From an uncultured Clostridium sp. (GTDB lineage: Bacteria; Bacillota; Clostridia; Lachnospirales; Lachnospiraceae): a stretch of DNA of 64,000 nt. Positions within the stretch are counted from its first letter, which is position 1. Each line of letters begins with the position of its first letter. Positions 50,849 through 61,300 of the stretch are shown here, piece by piece. The position numbers and the translations under genes are program-made. The notes beneath the pieces are model-generated. The model saw only the letters and a list, made by a program, of their open reading frames with translations, had not been told where the DNA came from and made no database searches. The stretch is taken from NCBI GenBank assembly GCA_900549235.1, contig URNT01000003.1, positions 62,001 through 126,000 on the forward strand, written 5' to 3'.

Positions 50849-51361
50849 TTAAAGGTCCATAAGGCCGTCCAGCACATGGACTGTCATGCGTCCGGCTTCC
50901 AGATCCACATTCAGGATACAGTCCTTGATGGCGGGAAGCATCAGCTCCCTGCCGTCTGGCCGCTCCACGATGTAGACATCATTTGCCCCGGTAAAGAGCA
51001 CATCCTTCATAACGCCCAGGGGATTTCCCTCTTCATCTACTACCTCAAGGCCGATAAGATCCACGACAAAATTCTCGTCGGGGCTTAAAGCAACGGCCTG
51101 GTCTCTTGTGATCAGAAGATCCTTCTGGCGGTAAATTTCAATATCATTTATATTATCATATTCCTTGAATTTCAGGATCACCATGTTCTTAAAGAACTTG
51201 ACCCCCTGGATGGTAAGGTGCAGGTGTTCCTTTCCAGTATCAAGGATCACTTCCTTCAGGTCATTAAAACGTCTGGGGTCATCGGTAGTTGGAAATACCT
51301 TGACTTCTCCGCGCACGCCGTGGGGGGAGGTGATGACGCCGACTCTCAGCAGGTCATTCAT
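50849..51361 (-). CDS. rimM: 16S rRNA processing protein RimM
   Basis: 170 aa. N-terminal RimM domain (LLRVGVITSPHGVRGEVKVFPTTDDPRRF) and C-terminal PRC barrel (FVVDLIGLEVVDEEGNPLG...YIVERPDGRELMLPAI). It helps 30S maturation. The ATG at 51361 follows AAAGGA by 9 nt; the longer frame is not supported. Confidence 0.95.
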   Translation of the reverse strand: MNDLLRVGVITSPHGVRGEVKVFPTTDDPRRFNDLKEVILDTGKEHLHLTIQGVKFFKNMVILKFKEYDNINDIEIYRQKDLLITRDQAVALSPDENFVVDLIGLEVVDEEGNPLGVMKDVLFTGANDVYIVERPDGRELMLPAIKDCILNVDLEAGRMTVHVLDGLMDL

Positions 51362-51380
51362 ATTGTAATATCCTTTCTTA

Positions 51381-51412
51381 ACAAACGAACCGCCAGCCAC
51401 AAGGCCAGCGGT
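51381..51412 (-). terminator. Hairpin between khpA and rimM
   Basis: On the minus strand, ACCGCTGGCC pairs with GGCTGGCGGT (two G-U pairs), with loop TTGT, followed by TCGTTTGTT. It is a weak terminator or attenuator inside the operon. Confidence 0.55.
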
Positions 51413-51424
51413 CCCTTTTATTGA

Positions 51425-51652
51425 TTACTGAATCTCAACAATTACTTTCTTGTCTTCTTTAGATGCAGCGGCCTTGACTACGGAACGGATTGCTTTGGCG
51501 ATCCTGCCCTGTTTGCCAATGACCTTGCCCATGTCGGCAGGAGCTACCTTGAGTTCAATCAATGTATCTTCGCCTTTCATTGATTCGGTAACAACAACTT
51601 CATCTGGATTATCAACCAATGCTTTCGCAATCACTTCAACTAATTCCTTCAT
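51425..51652 (-). CDS. khpA: KH-domain RNA-binding protein KhpA
   Basis: 75 aa, one KH domain with GKVIGKQGRIAKAIR as the GxxG loop. It lies between rpsP and rimM as usual in Firmicutes. KhpA pairs with KhpB and affects division and RNA turnover. Confidence 0.94.
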   Translation of the reverse strand: MKELVEVIAKALVDNPDEVVVTESMKGEDTLIELKVAPADMGKVIGKQGRIAKAIRSVVKAAASKEDKKVIVEIQ

Positions 51653-51673
51653 CTCTCCACCTCATTTACATGA

Positions 51674-51916
51674 TTACTGAATGCCGGCGATCTTTAAGAG
51701 CTTGCTTACAGTCTCAGTTGGCTGTGCGCCTGTTGATAACCATTTCTTAGCTGCTTCCTCATCAAACTTGATTACGCTTGGTTCCTTAGTTGGATCATAG
51801 TAACCAACTTCCTCGATGAATTTTCCATCTCTTGGGGATCTGGAATCTGCAACAACGATTCTATAGAAAGGAGCCTTCTTCTGACCCATTCTTCTTAATC
51901 TCATCTTTACTGCCAT
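51674..51916 (-). CDS. rpsP: 30S ribosomal protein S16
   Basis: 80 aa, [26 protein letters not shown] and EEVGYYDP, both diagnostic. An AAGGAGG site precedes the start. It is between ffh and khpA. Confidence 0.98.
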   Translation of the reverse strand: MAVKMRLRRMGQKKAPFYRIVVADSRSPRDGKFIEEVGYYDPTKEPSVIKFDEEAAKKWLSTGAQPTETVSKLLKIAGIQ

Positions 51917-51983
51917 GTGATTTCACCTCCTTGTAAGTTTCTTATCATAGACATACAGGACGTACCTGTGTGACTAGCTTTTG

Positions 51984-53360
51984 TTAAAAGGGCAGCTTAA
52001 GCTTTCCGCCCATCAGTCCGCCAAGACCGCCGAAGCCGCCTTTGCGCTTTCCGCCTCCCATCATACCGGGCATTTGCTTCATCATCTTTTTCATCTGATC
52101 AAACTGCTTTACCAGACGGTTGACTTCGCTTATGTCCACGCCGGCGCCTTTTGCAATGCGCTGCTTTCTGGAAGGATTCATAAGACCGGGATTAGCCCGT
52201 TCTTCCTTTGTCATGGACAAGATAATGGATTCTACCCGGCGCATGGAGCGTTCGCCTTCATCCATATCAATACCGGACAGCTGGTTTCCCATACCTGGCA
52301 TCATGGAAAGGATACTTCCCATACCGCCAAGCTTTTTGATCTGCTGCATCTGGCTTAAGAAGTCATTGTAATCGAACTCTGCCTTGCGCAGCTTCTGGCT
52401 CAGCTCCCTGGCCTGTTCTTCATCCACCTCAGCAGCGGCCTTTTCGATTAGGGACTGTATATCTCCCATCCCCAAGATCCTGGAGGCCATACGGTCCGGA
52501 TAGAACTGCTCCAGATCGGATAATTTCTCGCCCATACCAATATATAAGATCGGTTTTCCTGTGACGGAGCGGATGGAAAGGGCCGCACCGCCTCGGGTAT
52601 CGCCATCCAGCTTTGTGAGGATGACACCGTCGATCCCTATCTTGTCGTTAAATGTACCTGCCACGTTCACTGCATCCTGACCGGTCATGGCGTCTACAAT
52701 GAGGATGGTCTGATGTACATCAACGGCTTCCTTGATCTCTACCAGCTCGTCCATCATGCCTTCGTCAATATGAAGGCGGCCGGCAGTATCCAGAATCACC
52801 ACGTTCATGCCGTTCTTTGAGGCATGCTCGATGGCTGCTTTTGCAATATCCACAGGCTTGTTTTTATCACCCATGGCAAATACGGGGATTCCTACCTTCT
52901 CACCATTGATCTGGAGCTGCTTGATGGCTGCGGGACGGTATACATCACAGGCCGTAAGAAGGGGCCTTCTTCCCTTTGCCTTCAGCTTTGCTGCGATCTT
53001 GGCTGTAGTAGTGGTTTTACCTGCGCCCTGAAGACCGGCCATCATAATGATCGTGATCTCGTTTGCAGGTTTAAGTGCAATCTCCGTGGTGTCAGAACCC
53101 ATGAGCCGTACCAGCTCCTCGGTAACGATCTTGATCACGGTCTGCCCCGGGGTAAGGCTTCCAAACACATCCTCTCCCACGGCCCGTTCCTGGACTGAGG
53201 AGATAAACTGCTTTACCACCTTGAAACTGACGTCTGCCTCTAAGAGCGCCATTTTGACTTCCTTTAAGGCAGCCTTTACATCGGCTTCCGTCAGACGGCC
53301 TTTGCCCCGCAGGTTTTTGAATATATTCTGTAGTTTATCGGATAAGCTTTCAAAAGCCAT
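51984..53360 (-). CDS. ffh: Signal recognition particle GTPase Ffh
   Basis: 458 aa. N domain, G domain with GLQGAGKTTT (about 107-116), DTAGR and TKLDGDTRGG, then a Met-rich M domain (QMKKMMKQMPGMMGG) that binds 4.5S RNA and signal peptides. The C-terminus is Gly/Lys-rich. It lies directly after ylxM. Confidence 0.98.
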   Translation of the reverse strand: MAFESLSDKLQNIFKNLRGKGRLTEADVKAALKEVKMALLEADVSFKVVKQFISSVQERAVGEDVFGSLTPGQTVIKIVTEELVRLMGSDTTEIALKPANEITIIMMAGLQGAGKTTTTAKIAAKLKAKGRRPLLTACDVYRPAAIKQLQINGEKVGIPVFAMGDKNKPVDIAKAAIEHASKNGMNVVILDTAGRLHIDEGMMDELVEIKEAVDVHQTILIVDAMTGQDAVNVAGTFNDKIGIDGVILTKLDGDTRGGAALSIRSVTGKPILYIGMGEKLSDLEQFYPDRMASRILGMGDIQSLIEKAAAEVDEEQARELSQKLRKAEFDYNDFLSQMQQIKKLGGMGSILSMMPGMGNQLSGIDMDEGERSMRRVESIILSMTKEERANPGLMNPSRKQRIAKGAGVDISEVNRLVKQFDQMKKMMKQMPGMMGGGKRKGGFGGLGGLMGGKLKLPF

Positions 53361-53370
53361 GGATAACCTC

Positions 53371-53715
53371 CTAAAGGGTGCCGGTGATCTGTCCGGACAA
53401 TGTGCGGATCTCCTCGATCAGGCGAAGGTCTTTTGTGCGGCTGCACTCTGCGGCCAGCTGCTCTACATTCCTTACCATATCGCGGATCTTTATGAACTTG
53501 GCTACCAGATGAAGCTTTGCCTCGTATTCCTCAAGAATACGGTCGCAGCGTTTTTTTAAATCATGTACGCCCTGACGGCTGATGCCCTGCTCCTTCGCAA
53601 TCTCGCTGGGAGACAGGTCGTTGAACACCACGTCCTCATAGACACGGCGCTGGTGCTCTGTCAGCAGCTCGCCGTAAAAGTCATACAGTAAACCCTGTTC
53701 CACAATCTTTTCCAT
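53371..53715 (-). CDS. ylxM: YlxM-family helix-turn-helix protein
   Basis: 114 aa. MEKIVEQGLLYDFYGELLTEHQRRVYEDVVFNDLSPSEIAKEQGISRQGVHDLKKR shows the sigma-factor-like HTH. It is always close to ffh and modulates the SRP pathway in streptococci. The ATG at 53715 follows AGGTGA. Confidence 0.94.
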   Translation of the reverse strand: MEKIVEQGLLYDFYGELLTEHQRRVYEDVVFNDLSPSEIAKEQGISRQGVHDLKKRCDRILEEYEAKLHLVAKFIKIRDMVRNVEQLAAECSRTKDLRLIEEIRTLSGQITGTL

Positions 53716-53756
53716 TTCAATCACCTGTGCTATCATACACGATGCAAAGCCATATG

Positions 53757-55133
53757 TCAAGCATTTTTACTTGACGATTTTGCTTTTTTGATTTTATCAA
53801 TGGCAGCGGCGTTTAATATCAGGTTTTCGCCCAGAGGATTAATGACAATACCGTCCTCTCCCGCAATGGCAATGCCGTCCATAACAGGGATCACCATTGC
53901 GCCCCACTCCTCCTTGCTGTAGGCTCTCTGGAAGTCCAGCCAGTCTGTGAACAGAGGAAGGAAGGCCCTGCCCTCGTTATCCTCTACACGGGGGATGTTC
54001 AGACTGGTATCCTGGGGTAAAATCCGTATACCCTGCTTTAAGGCCTCGCCTTTAACTGGGATCAGAAGCCTTGCCCGGCACAGTTCCTCCATCAGACGGC
54101 CTTCCTTTGCCTTAATATTGTCCTGGCGCTCTTTATAGGAAACCCGCCAGCGGACCTCTCCCAGGAAATCAGCCATGGCAAAACGCAGGGATGGATTAGT
54201 GACAGGAACCTCCATGCGTTTTAACTGATCTTCATCGGGAGGAGGCAGGAGGTCTGCACGGTTAAGGACGATCTTGTAGGCGCCGTTGTCCACCAGAATC
54301 CGCTCCATACCCAGGTAATAAAGCCAGGCAAACAGGCCGATATGTCCCGGAAGCCCGGAATCCTCCTTGGAAACTTCACGTACCAGAAGGTGGCGGTTCT
54401 GGCTGCCGTAGAAGGAGGCAGCCTGCTGGGCCAGCTTCTTGGCGGAGTAAACATCTACCGTATCCCCTGTGATAAAGGGCAGGCCGGTGGTTTCATCCAG
54501 GGTGATATAAAGAGAGGGGGCATCATTCAGCTTATCTATAATGGTGGAAAAAAGAAGATTTCCTTTTTCCGCGTAATGTTCAACTGGCTCCTGGCTGTTC
54601 ATGGACTGAAGGCTGCAAAGCAGGAAAATACACTCCTGGATTTTAAGAGGCTTAAGGTGCTCTGCAGGGATGCGCTCCTCTAAAAGAAGGGGAAGGAGCT
54701 CGTCCTCCCGTTCACTGCCCACCGGGCCGTCCTGAGTCTTTTTTGCCTGTCCGGGAACGCCCTCCCTGGCGATCCGCTCCTGAAGAGCCTGGGTCCGTTC
54801 GCTTGTTTCATTGACCAGTGTTCCGTCTGTGGGGATCTGGGATTTAATCACGCCTCCCAGCTTCAGGCCGTAATGGGCGCCGTAGGTGCCTCTTGCGTCA
54901 GAGACAGCCACCTTCATAATGTGGGTGCCCTGCTCAATACCCTCTACCGGACAGGAAAATAAGGGTTCTCCGTCTGCGTCCAGACAGATGGCCATGGTTC
55001 CGGGAGTGATCCGGCCATGCTTTAACCGCCCGGTCACAACGGCGCTGTCGCCGGTCTGTAAGGCGTAGGTATTGTCAATGGCAAATTCAAAGCCATCTGC
55101 CGCGCGTTTCTTTCCAAATGAAAATAATCCCAT
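53757..55133 (-). CDS. SseB-domain protein with EF-Tu domain 2-like N-terminus
   Basis: 458 aa. Residues about 1-100 resemble the EF-Tu domain 2 beta-barrel (TGDSAVVTGRLKHGRITPGT). A 50-residue polar linker follows, then two regions with SseB-like features (LYITLDETTGLPFITGDTVDVYSAKKLAQQ; RILPQDTSLNIPRVEDNEGRAFLPLFTDW). No catalytic motif is visible. The combination is found in Lachnospiraceae; its role is unknown. Confidence 0.78.
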   Translation of the reverse strand: MGLFSFGKKRAADGFEFAIDNTYALQTGDSAVVTGRLKHGRITPGTMAICLDADGEPLFSCPVEGIEQGTHIMKVAVSDARGTYGAHYGLKLGGVIKSQIPTDGTLVNETSERTQALQERIAREGVPGQAKKTQDGPVGSEREDELLPLLLEERIPAEHLKPLKIQECIFLLCSLQSMNSQEPVEHYAEKGNLLFSTIIDKLNDAPSLYITLDETTGLPFITGDTVDVYSAKKLAQQAASFYGSQNRHLLVREVSKEDSGLPGHIGLFAWLYYLGMERILVDNGAYKIVLNRADLLPPPDEDQLKRMEVPVTNPSLRFAMADFLGEVRWRVSYKERQDNIKAKEGRLMEELCRARLLIPVKGEALKQGIRILPQDTSLNIPRVEDNEGRAFLPLFTDWLDFQRAYSKEEWGAMVIPVMDGIAIAGEDGIVINPLGENLILNAAAIDKIKKAKSSSKNA

Positions 55134-55232
55134 GTAGGTCCTCCTGTAAGCTTTCTGAGGCTTGTCTGCCAGCAGAAAGTTAATTGTCTGATTCTTTATT
55201 ATACACCAGTTGGCAGAAAAAGGGAAGGGATA

Positions 55233-55286
55233 AAAAATACCGTTATGAAGCCGCTGGAGCCTATGGGCTCCGGGCTGTCATAACGG
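55233..55286 (-). terminator. Terminator after citrate synthase
   Basis: Minus strand: CCGTTATGA pairs with TCATAACGG (plus strand 55278-55286 and 55240-55248), with an inner GGAGCC/GGCTCC stem, followed by TATTTTTT. Confidence 0.88.
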
Positions 55287-55297
55287 CATCAGTTTTT

Positions 55298-56656
55298 TTA
55301 CCGCAGATCCAGAGGATGGTAGGTCTCCTCTTTCATCACGCTGGTGTAGGCGGGACGGATGATCTTATCCATATTGATCAGCTCCTCGATGCGGTGGGCG
55401 CTCCAGCCTACGATCCTTGCAATGGCAAAGATCGGAGTGAACATCTCTGGCGGAATATCCAGCATACTGTAGACGAAGCCGCTGTAGAAATCCACATTGG
55501 CGCTTACACCCTTGTAGATCCGGCGCTCGTCGGCGATGATCTGGGGGCCCAGCTCCTCGATCATGGAGTAGAGCTGGAAATCGTCTATCCGGCCCTTCTC
55601 TTCTGAAAGCTGGCGCACAAAGCGCTTGAAGATCTCAGCGCGGGGGTCGGATTTTGAGTATACCGCATGGCCCATACCGTAGATCAGGCCTTTTTTATCA
55701 AAGGCTTCTTTGTGAAGAAGCTTTCTTAAGTAATCGGCTACCTGATCCCGGTCTTTTAGATCCTTTACCTCCCGGCGCAGGTCCTCCATCATCTCCACTA
55801 CCTTGATATTGGCACCGCCATGTTTCGGTCCCTTTAAGGAGGCCAGGGCCGCGGAAATAACAGAATAGGTATCCGTTCCGGAGGAGGTGACCACATGGGT
55901 GGTAAAGGTGGAGTTATTGCCGCCGCCGTGTTCCATATGGAGGATCAGGGCCAGGTCAAGGACGTGGGCCTCCACCTGGGAATACTGCTTGTCAGGGCGC
56001 AGAAGGCGCAGCAGGTTTTCCGCAGTTGAAAGGTTTGGATCCGGCCGGTGGATGTACATGCTTTCATCCCGCTCATAATGGTTATAGGCGTGATAGCCAT
56101 ATACAGCCAGCATAGGCATAACGCTGATGAGCATCAGGCTCTGGCGCAGCACATTTGGAATGGAAATATCCCAGGCCTTGTCATCATAGGAGGCCAGGGT
56201 AAGGATGCTGCGGCTTAAGGACATCATCATGTCCCGGCTGGGGGCCTTCATCACCACATCCCGCACGAAATTCGTGGGAAGGGTCCGGCTGTAGGCCAGG
56301 CTTTCCTTAAAGCGGTCAAGCTGATCCTTATCAGGCAATTCTCCAAAAAGGAGCAGGTAAGCAATCTCTTCAAACCCGTATCGCTGGTCCTTTACAACAC
56401 CTCCGATCAGATCGTAAATGTTGTAGCCTCTGTAAAAGAGCCTTCCTTCACAGGGGACCTTTACTCCGTCCACCATTTTACTGGACTCGATCTTGGATAC
56501 TTTTGTAAGCCCTGCCACTACGCCGCTGCCGTTTTTATCGCGCAGGCCGCGCTTTACGTCGTAGGTGTCATATAGACTCAGATCGATCCTCTCATCATTC
56601 AGGCAGATCTCTGCCCACTGGCTTACATTATCCATAAATTCCTTTGTTTGAATCAT
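55298..56656 (-). CDS. gltA: Citrate synthase
   Basis: 452 aa. The catalytic His and Asp regions are seen in MEHGGGNNSTFTTHVV, GPKHGGAN, GMGHAVYSKSDPRA and FYSGFVYSMLDIP. It condenses oxaloacetate and acetyl-CoA, in anaerobes mainly for glutamate synthesis. I chose the ATG at 56656, preceded by AGGAGAG; the longer frame is AT-rich leader. The N-terminal part is longer than in E. coli, as in clostridial homologues. Confidence 0.94.
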   Translation of the reverse strand: MIQTKEFMDNVSQWAEICLNDERIDLSLYDTYDVKRGLRDKNGSGVVAGLTKVSKIESSKMVDGVKVPCEGRLFYRGYNIYDLIGGVVKDQRYGFEEIAYLLLFGELPDKDQLDRFKESLAYSRTLPTNFVRDVVMKAPSRDMMMSLSRSILTLASYDDKAWDISIPNVLRQSLMLISVMPMLAVYGYHAYNHYERDESMYIHRPDPNLSTAENLLRLLRPDKQYSQVEAHVLDLALILHMEHGGGNNSTFTTHVVTSSGTDTYSVISAALASLKGPKHGGANIKVVEMMEDLRREVKDLKDRDQVADYLRKLLHKEAFDKKGLIYGMGHAVYSKSDPRAEIFKRFVRQLSEEKGRIDDFQLYSMIEELGPQIIADERRIYKGVSANVDFYSGFVYSMLDIPPEMFTPIFAIARIVGWSAHRIEELINMDKIIRPAYTSVMKEETYHPLDLR

Positions 56657-56779
56657 GCGAACTCTCTCCTTTCGATAGTGTATCCTCCTATAATTGAAAA
56701 CGATAATAAACATATTTTATTCTATTTTCAGAAATTATGCAAATAGAATTTTTGGAAAATAAAACTTTAAAGTGTTAAA

Positions 56780-58354
56780 TTACCGGAGAAATGGGTCTGC
56801 AAGCTCTTTGATTCCCTCTGGATCGGCTTTACACCAGGCTTCAAAATCCAGGCCGCTTTTCTGAACTGTCCGTCCCAGTTCCCTTAAGAAGGAAGGGATG
56901 TCCCGCTCCAGAATGACTCCTAACTGCTCTCCCAGCCGCTCATGGCCCTCCAGGTCGCAGCCGCCCCAGTGAAGGGTGAAAGCAGGAAGAAGCTGTCCGT
57001 CCATCCGCTTCACACCGCCGTGAAAGCCCAGAAGGCCGGTCTGGTGGGTGCCGCAGGAGGAGGGGCAGCCGGAAATATGGATGGCAGGGAGAATGCCGTC
57101 TGCAAAGCCTTCCTGTGCTTCCATTTCCACAAGGGTCCTTAAAAGGGCCTGTGAGTCCCGGACTCCCTGCTGGCAGATGGAGGCACCGATACAGGCCACA
57201 GAGGCACAAAAGGCTGTTTTCGCGCTGTCTTTTGTAACCTCCAGTACCCGGGCTGCCTCCCTGGCAGTACAGTTTATAATATAGACGGATTCATCCGGGG
57301 ACAGCCGCAGCTCGGCCTGGTCTATATCGCGGATCACTTCGTAGATCCGTCTGAAGAAGTCCGGGGCCGGGCAGCCGCCTATGGGGTGATAGAGGACGCT
57401 GTAAAGCCCCTTCTGCTTCTGCGGAAGGATCCGGGGGCTTACTGGAGCCTCCTCCTGGAGTTCCTCCTGGGAGAGGCTTCTTTCACAGCTGACCGGCTCC
57501 GGTTTGAAGGTCAGCTGGCTGCCATTTTGATATACAGCCTCCAGCTTTTCAAGAAAGGCCGCCTGATAGGCCTCGGGGCCTCCAAGGGTTTCCTGCATAA
57601 AACGGGTTCTTGCCTTTGCCCGGTTTTCATAATTGCCATAGGTCAAAAACAGCTCATACATGGCCTGAATGTAATACAGGATCTGATCCGGCTCCACTGC
57701 CTCTGCCACCTTCACCCCCATGGCGGGGTGATTTCCCAGCCCGCCTGCGCTGTATACGTCAAAGCGTCCGTCCTTCCTGGCAGCAAAGCCCAGGTCCCGG
57801 AAGGTGGCGTGGGTTCTGTTTGCCGGGCTGTTTGAAAAGCAGACCTTCAGCTTTCTGGGAAGCTTCGGCCCTTTTATATAGCCCATCAGGAAATCCGCCG
57901 CCTTCATGGCATAGGGAAGCACGTCAAAATACTCTCCTGTTTCTGTACCGGATAAGGGGGATACCATTACATTTCTGGGAAAATCACCGCCGCCGCCTCG
58001 GGTGATGATGCCAAAGTCAAGGGCCTGCTCTGCCAGGCTGCAGACGGCCTCTTCCCCCAGGTTGTGGAGCTGCACCGTCTGGCAGGTGGTAAAATGCACC
58101 TTGTCAATGTTCCATTTTTCCACTGCCTCCGCAATAAAGCGGAGCCGTTCCTTTGTAAGCCGCCCGCCGGCCATACGAAGCCGCAGCATACTGGCCTTTC
58201 CGCCCTTCTGGGCGTAGCTTCCGAAGCCGCCGGAGATGCCCTTATAGGTTTTTGGATCCATAAGGCCGCCGTAAAATGCCTTTGATGCCTCCCGGAAGGC
58301 GGGATAATCAGCTGTCCAGTCGATTTTCTGCTTTGTATCACTCATGTCAGTCAC
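56780..58354 (-). CDS. Siroheme nitrite/sulfite reductase
   Basis: 524 aa. Two ferredoxin-like half domains, and the siroheme-4Fe4S ligands in CIGASIC (C-x5-C) and CPSSC (C-x3-C) in the C-terminal half. TRGGGGDFPRNVMVSP is the conserved siroheme-binding segment. It reduces sulfite or nitrite by six electrons. hemD lies about 5.4 kb upstream on the same strand, beyond the condensin genes, consistent with a siroheme-linked locus. Which anion it uses cannot be read from sequence. Confidence 0.92.
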   Translation of the reverse strand: MTDMSDTKQKIDWTADYPAFREASKAFYGGLMDPKTYKGISGGFGSYAQKGGKASMLRLRMAGGRLTKERLRFIAEAVEKWNIDKVHFTTCQTVQLHNLGEEAVCSLAEQALDFGIITRGGGGDFPRNVMVSPLSGTETGEYFDVLPYAMKAADFLMGYIKGPKLPRKLKVCFSNSPANRTHATFRDLGFAARKDGRFDVYSAGGLGNHPAMGVKVAEAVEPDQILYYIQAMYELFLTYGNYENRAKARTRFMQETLGGPEAYQAAFLEKLEAVYQNGSQLTFKPEPVSCERSLSQEELQEEAPVSPRILPQKQKGLYSVLYHPIGGCPAPDFFRRIYEVIRDIDQAELRLSPDESVYIINCTAREAARVLEVTKDSAKTAFCASVACIGASICQQGVRDSQALLRTLVEMEAQEGFADGILPAIHISGCPSSCGTHQTGLLGFHGGVKRMDGQLLPAFTLHWGGCDLEGHERLGEQLGVILERDIPSFLRELGRTVQKSGLDFEAWCKADPEGIKELADPFLR

Positions 58355-58365
58355 TCCTTTTGGTG

Positions 58366-61300
58366 TTATTCTTCGTCCAGATCTCTTACCAGCTCAGGAA
58401 GCCGTTCCCTGGAAAATTCCTGGATGGAAATGGCCCGTTTGCTGGGATTTGCGAATACGAAGGTTTTGTCAACATTTTCTATGTAATTCTGTATTTTATC
58501 ATTGGTGGCGCTGATGATGGCCTGGAAGCCCAGTCCGCGGATCAGCTCGATGCAGCTTGCCACCTTTTCCGCATCCATTTTTGAAAAGGCTTCGTCAAGG
58601 ACTACCAGCCGGATGGTGGGATGCTTTCTTACGCCCGGAGACTGGCTGATGCGGTAAGCCTGGGCAAAACTGGCTAAAAGGGCCACATATAAGGGATTCT
58701 GGCCCTCGCCGCCGGAATTTTTCTTAAGCATGCGGCTGAGGCGGATCTTGATGACCTCGTCCTCATTCTGGATCAGCTGCTCCATATCAAAGGAAAGATA
58801 GGTGCGGTAATCCGCGTATTTTTCCATATTTTTCCTGGCTTCTTCCTGCTGTTCCGGGGTGGCCTGTTCCGGCGGGATGAAAATGGAGATCAGCTCATTG
58901 ATTCGATCGCTGTACTGGCTTTCATGCTCCATGGTGAACAGGTTCATTTGATTGTCGACCGAGGGGCTCAGCTGGGAGGGATTGATCTCCAGGGCCTCGT
59001 CCATGAACATATCAAAGTACCGGCCGTCTGCTCCCCGGTTTTTGCCGATGACAAACTGATACTTGTCCTTGCCGAAATCCAGGCGGCTGATGATCCGGTT
59101 CAGTTCGTCCTTGCGGACCAGTGCGTCCTTGATGGCGCTGCGGATCTTATACATAAAGTCATCCTTAAAATGCTCTGCCGCCGCCCTGGCCTGCCTGGCT
59201 GCCTGGGCCCGGTATTCCTCCAGCCGGTCGCAGCCAAGAAGGGTTTCTAAGCGGTCATAGGCATCATTGTCCCTGGAGCTTAAGGGGACATTGCGGCCAG
59301 GATAACAGCGCATATATTCGCTTCGAAGGGCAAGAAGCCGGTCCCAGAGGCTGTCCCGCTTCTGGGAAAGAGCCTGGCACTTGGACTCGTAGGCAGAACG
59401 CTCCCTGTCATAGCGGAAGGAGTCCTTGGACTTCAGATAGCCCTCCAGTTCCTGGCGGTAGGCTGCTTCCTCTGTAAAGGCGGCCTCCCGTTCTCTGATG
59501 GTCTCCTGAAGCTGAAGGGAGGCAGACTGGAGGCGGGTCCGTTCATTCTCCCGGGCCAGAAGCTGCTCGTGGAGTTTGTCTCTCTCCCGTTTCTTGCCGT
59601 CGCAGATGGCGGCGATGGCGGCGCGCTCCTCCTCCAGCTGGTTGATATTCTGGTCCATAAGGGCTTTTAGGCGGACAGTGAGCTGCTTTTTTTCCGCCAG
59701 CTTTTCTCTCCGGCTGTCCATATCTTCCCGCCACTGAAGGTATTCTCCCGTATCCCCGCTCAGGTATTCAAAGTCAAGAAGGCGGCGGCAGTCCTTTAAG
59801 GTAAATTCCAGAGGCAGCTTTTTCTGGGAGGCCTCTGCCAGCTCCTTTTCCAGAAGGCGGATCCTGCGGCGCAGGCTGTCCTTTCCGATATAAGCGTATT
59901 TCGTATAGTGCTCCGGGTCAATGTATTTCAGACGGAGGGTGTGGTAGAGAAGGCAGTCTTTGGTAACACCGATGTGGCATCTGCGAAGCTCCGATACGCT
60001 GCTGCATTTGATCACCTTTCCCAGTAAAAGGGTGATGTAGGGCTTTAAATAGGACTCCCGGACGGTGACCTCCTCTGCCAGGCTGTTTTTCATAGCCTGA
60101 ACCTCCAGGGAGGCCAGCTTTTCCGTATCCAGAACCGATACGTTGCAGTAGGTCTTTTTATCCAGCTCTCCATAAAGCGCAAGGGCGGATCCGGCATATT
60201 TAGGCGGAACCACCAGGTTCAGCTTATGGTTGGCCAGATAGCCCTCTACGGCATTGCGCCAGCCCTCGTCCGGTACATCCAGAAGATCCGCCAGCACATA
60301 AACCTCCACCGCCTGTCCTGTTTCCTCCAGAAGGCGGCGCTGGATATAGCTTCTTGCCTGCTCCAGATACCGGGGGTAGGCCTTGCTGCCGGCCTTCAGC
60401 TGGGCCAGCTCCTCAGAGAGCTGCCCCTCCTGGCGTTCCAGCTCTCTGAGAGAGGCGGCAGTTTCCTGGCGCTGGCGCTCGATTTCCGTGTGCATGGAGG
60501 AAAGGGATTTCTTTAAACGGTCTAAAAGCTCACGGCTCAGGGCGCCGTTTTCAAATTCCTCTATATCCCACAGGGTCTGGTTGGAGGTGATTTCCTCTTC
60601 CTCCCACTGCTTTAAGGCCTGGGCGGTCCTCTGCCATCGGGCCTCGCTGTGGCCCAGCCGTTCTGCCAGCTCATTTAAGGCTGTTAACCGGCTTTTTAAT
60701 TCCTCATAGCCGGTGGAGGCGATCTGGCGCAGCAGCCCGTCGCTTTTTTCTGTCAGCTCCTGGATCTGGGCATCGGTGGATGCCATAGCCTCCTTCTGGA
60801 GGGCAGCATCCTCTCCTGCCAGGCGGATCCGGTCAGCCATAGAGGAAAGCTGCTCCTTAAGATCCATAAGATCCAGCTTTCTGGTAAACCAGGTATATTT
60901 CTCAATATGTCCTTCCATCTCCCGGTATTCTTCATAGGCTTTCCGGATCTCTGAGAGCATGGAAAGCTCTCTTGCGGTGTCCTCGATCTTTTGGCGCATC
61001 CGCCCGTACTGCATGACGCTTTCCTGCATATCCTCAATGTGGATGTCCTGCTCGGTGCAGATGTATTCCTTTACAAAATCCTCCAGACGGATGTTCATGC
61101 GGAAGGGAATGGCACGCTTAAACAGCAGGGGGAATTTCACACTGTCCAGGCCCCCAAGACAGCTGTCATAGAGGAACCGGCGGAACCGCTCGTTGTGGGA
61201 GGTGGAAAGATAGTCCTCCTTGGAATAGCAGGCGGCAAGCTGGGCCTCGATCTCTGAAATGGACATGGCTCTGGTGCCGGTGCGGTATTCATTTTCCCAT

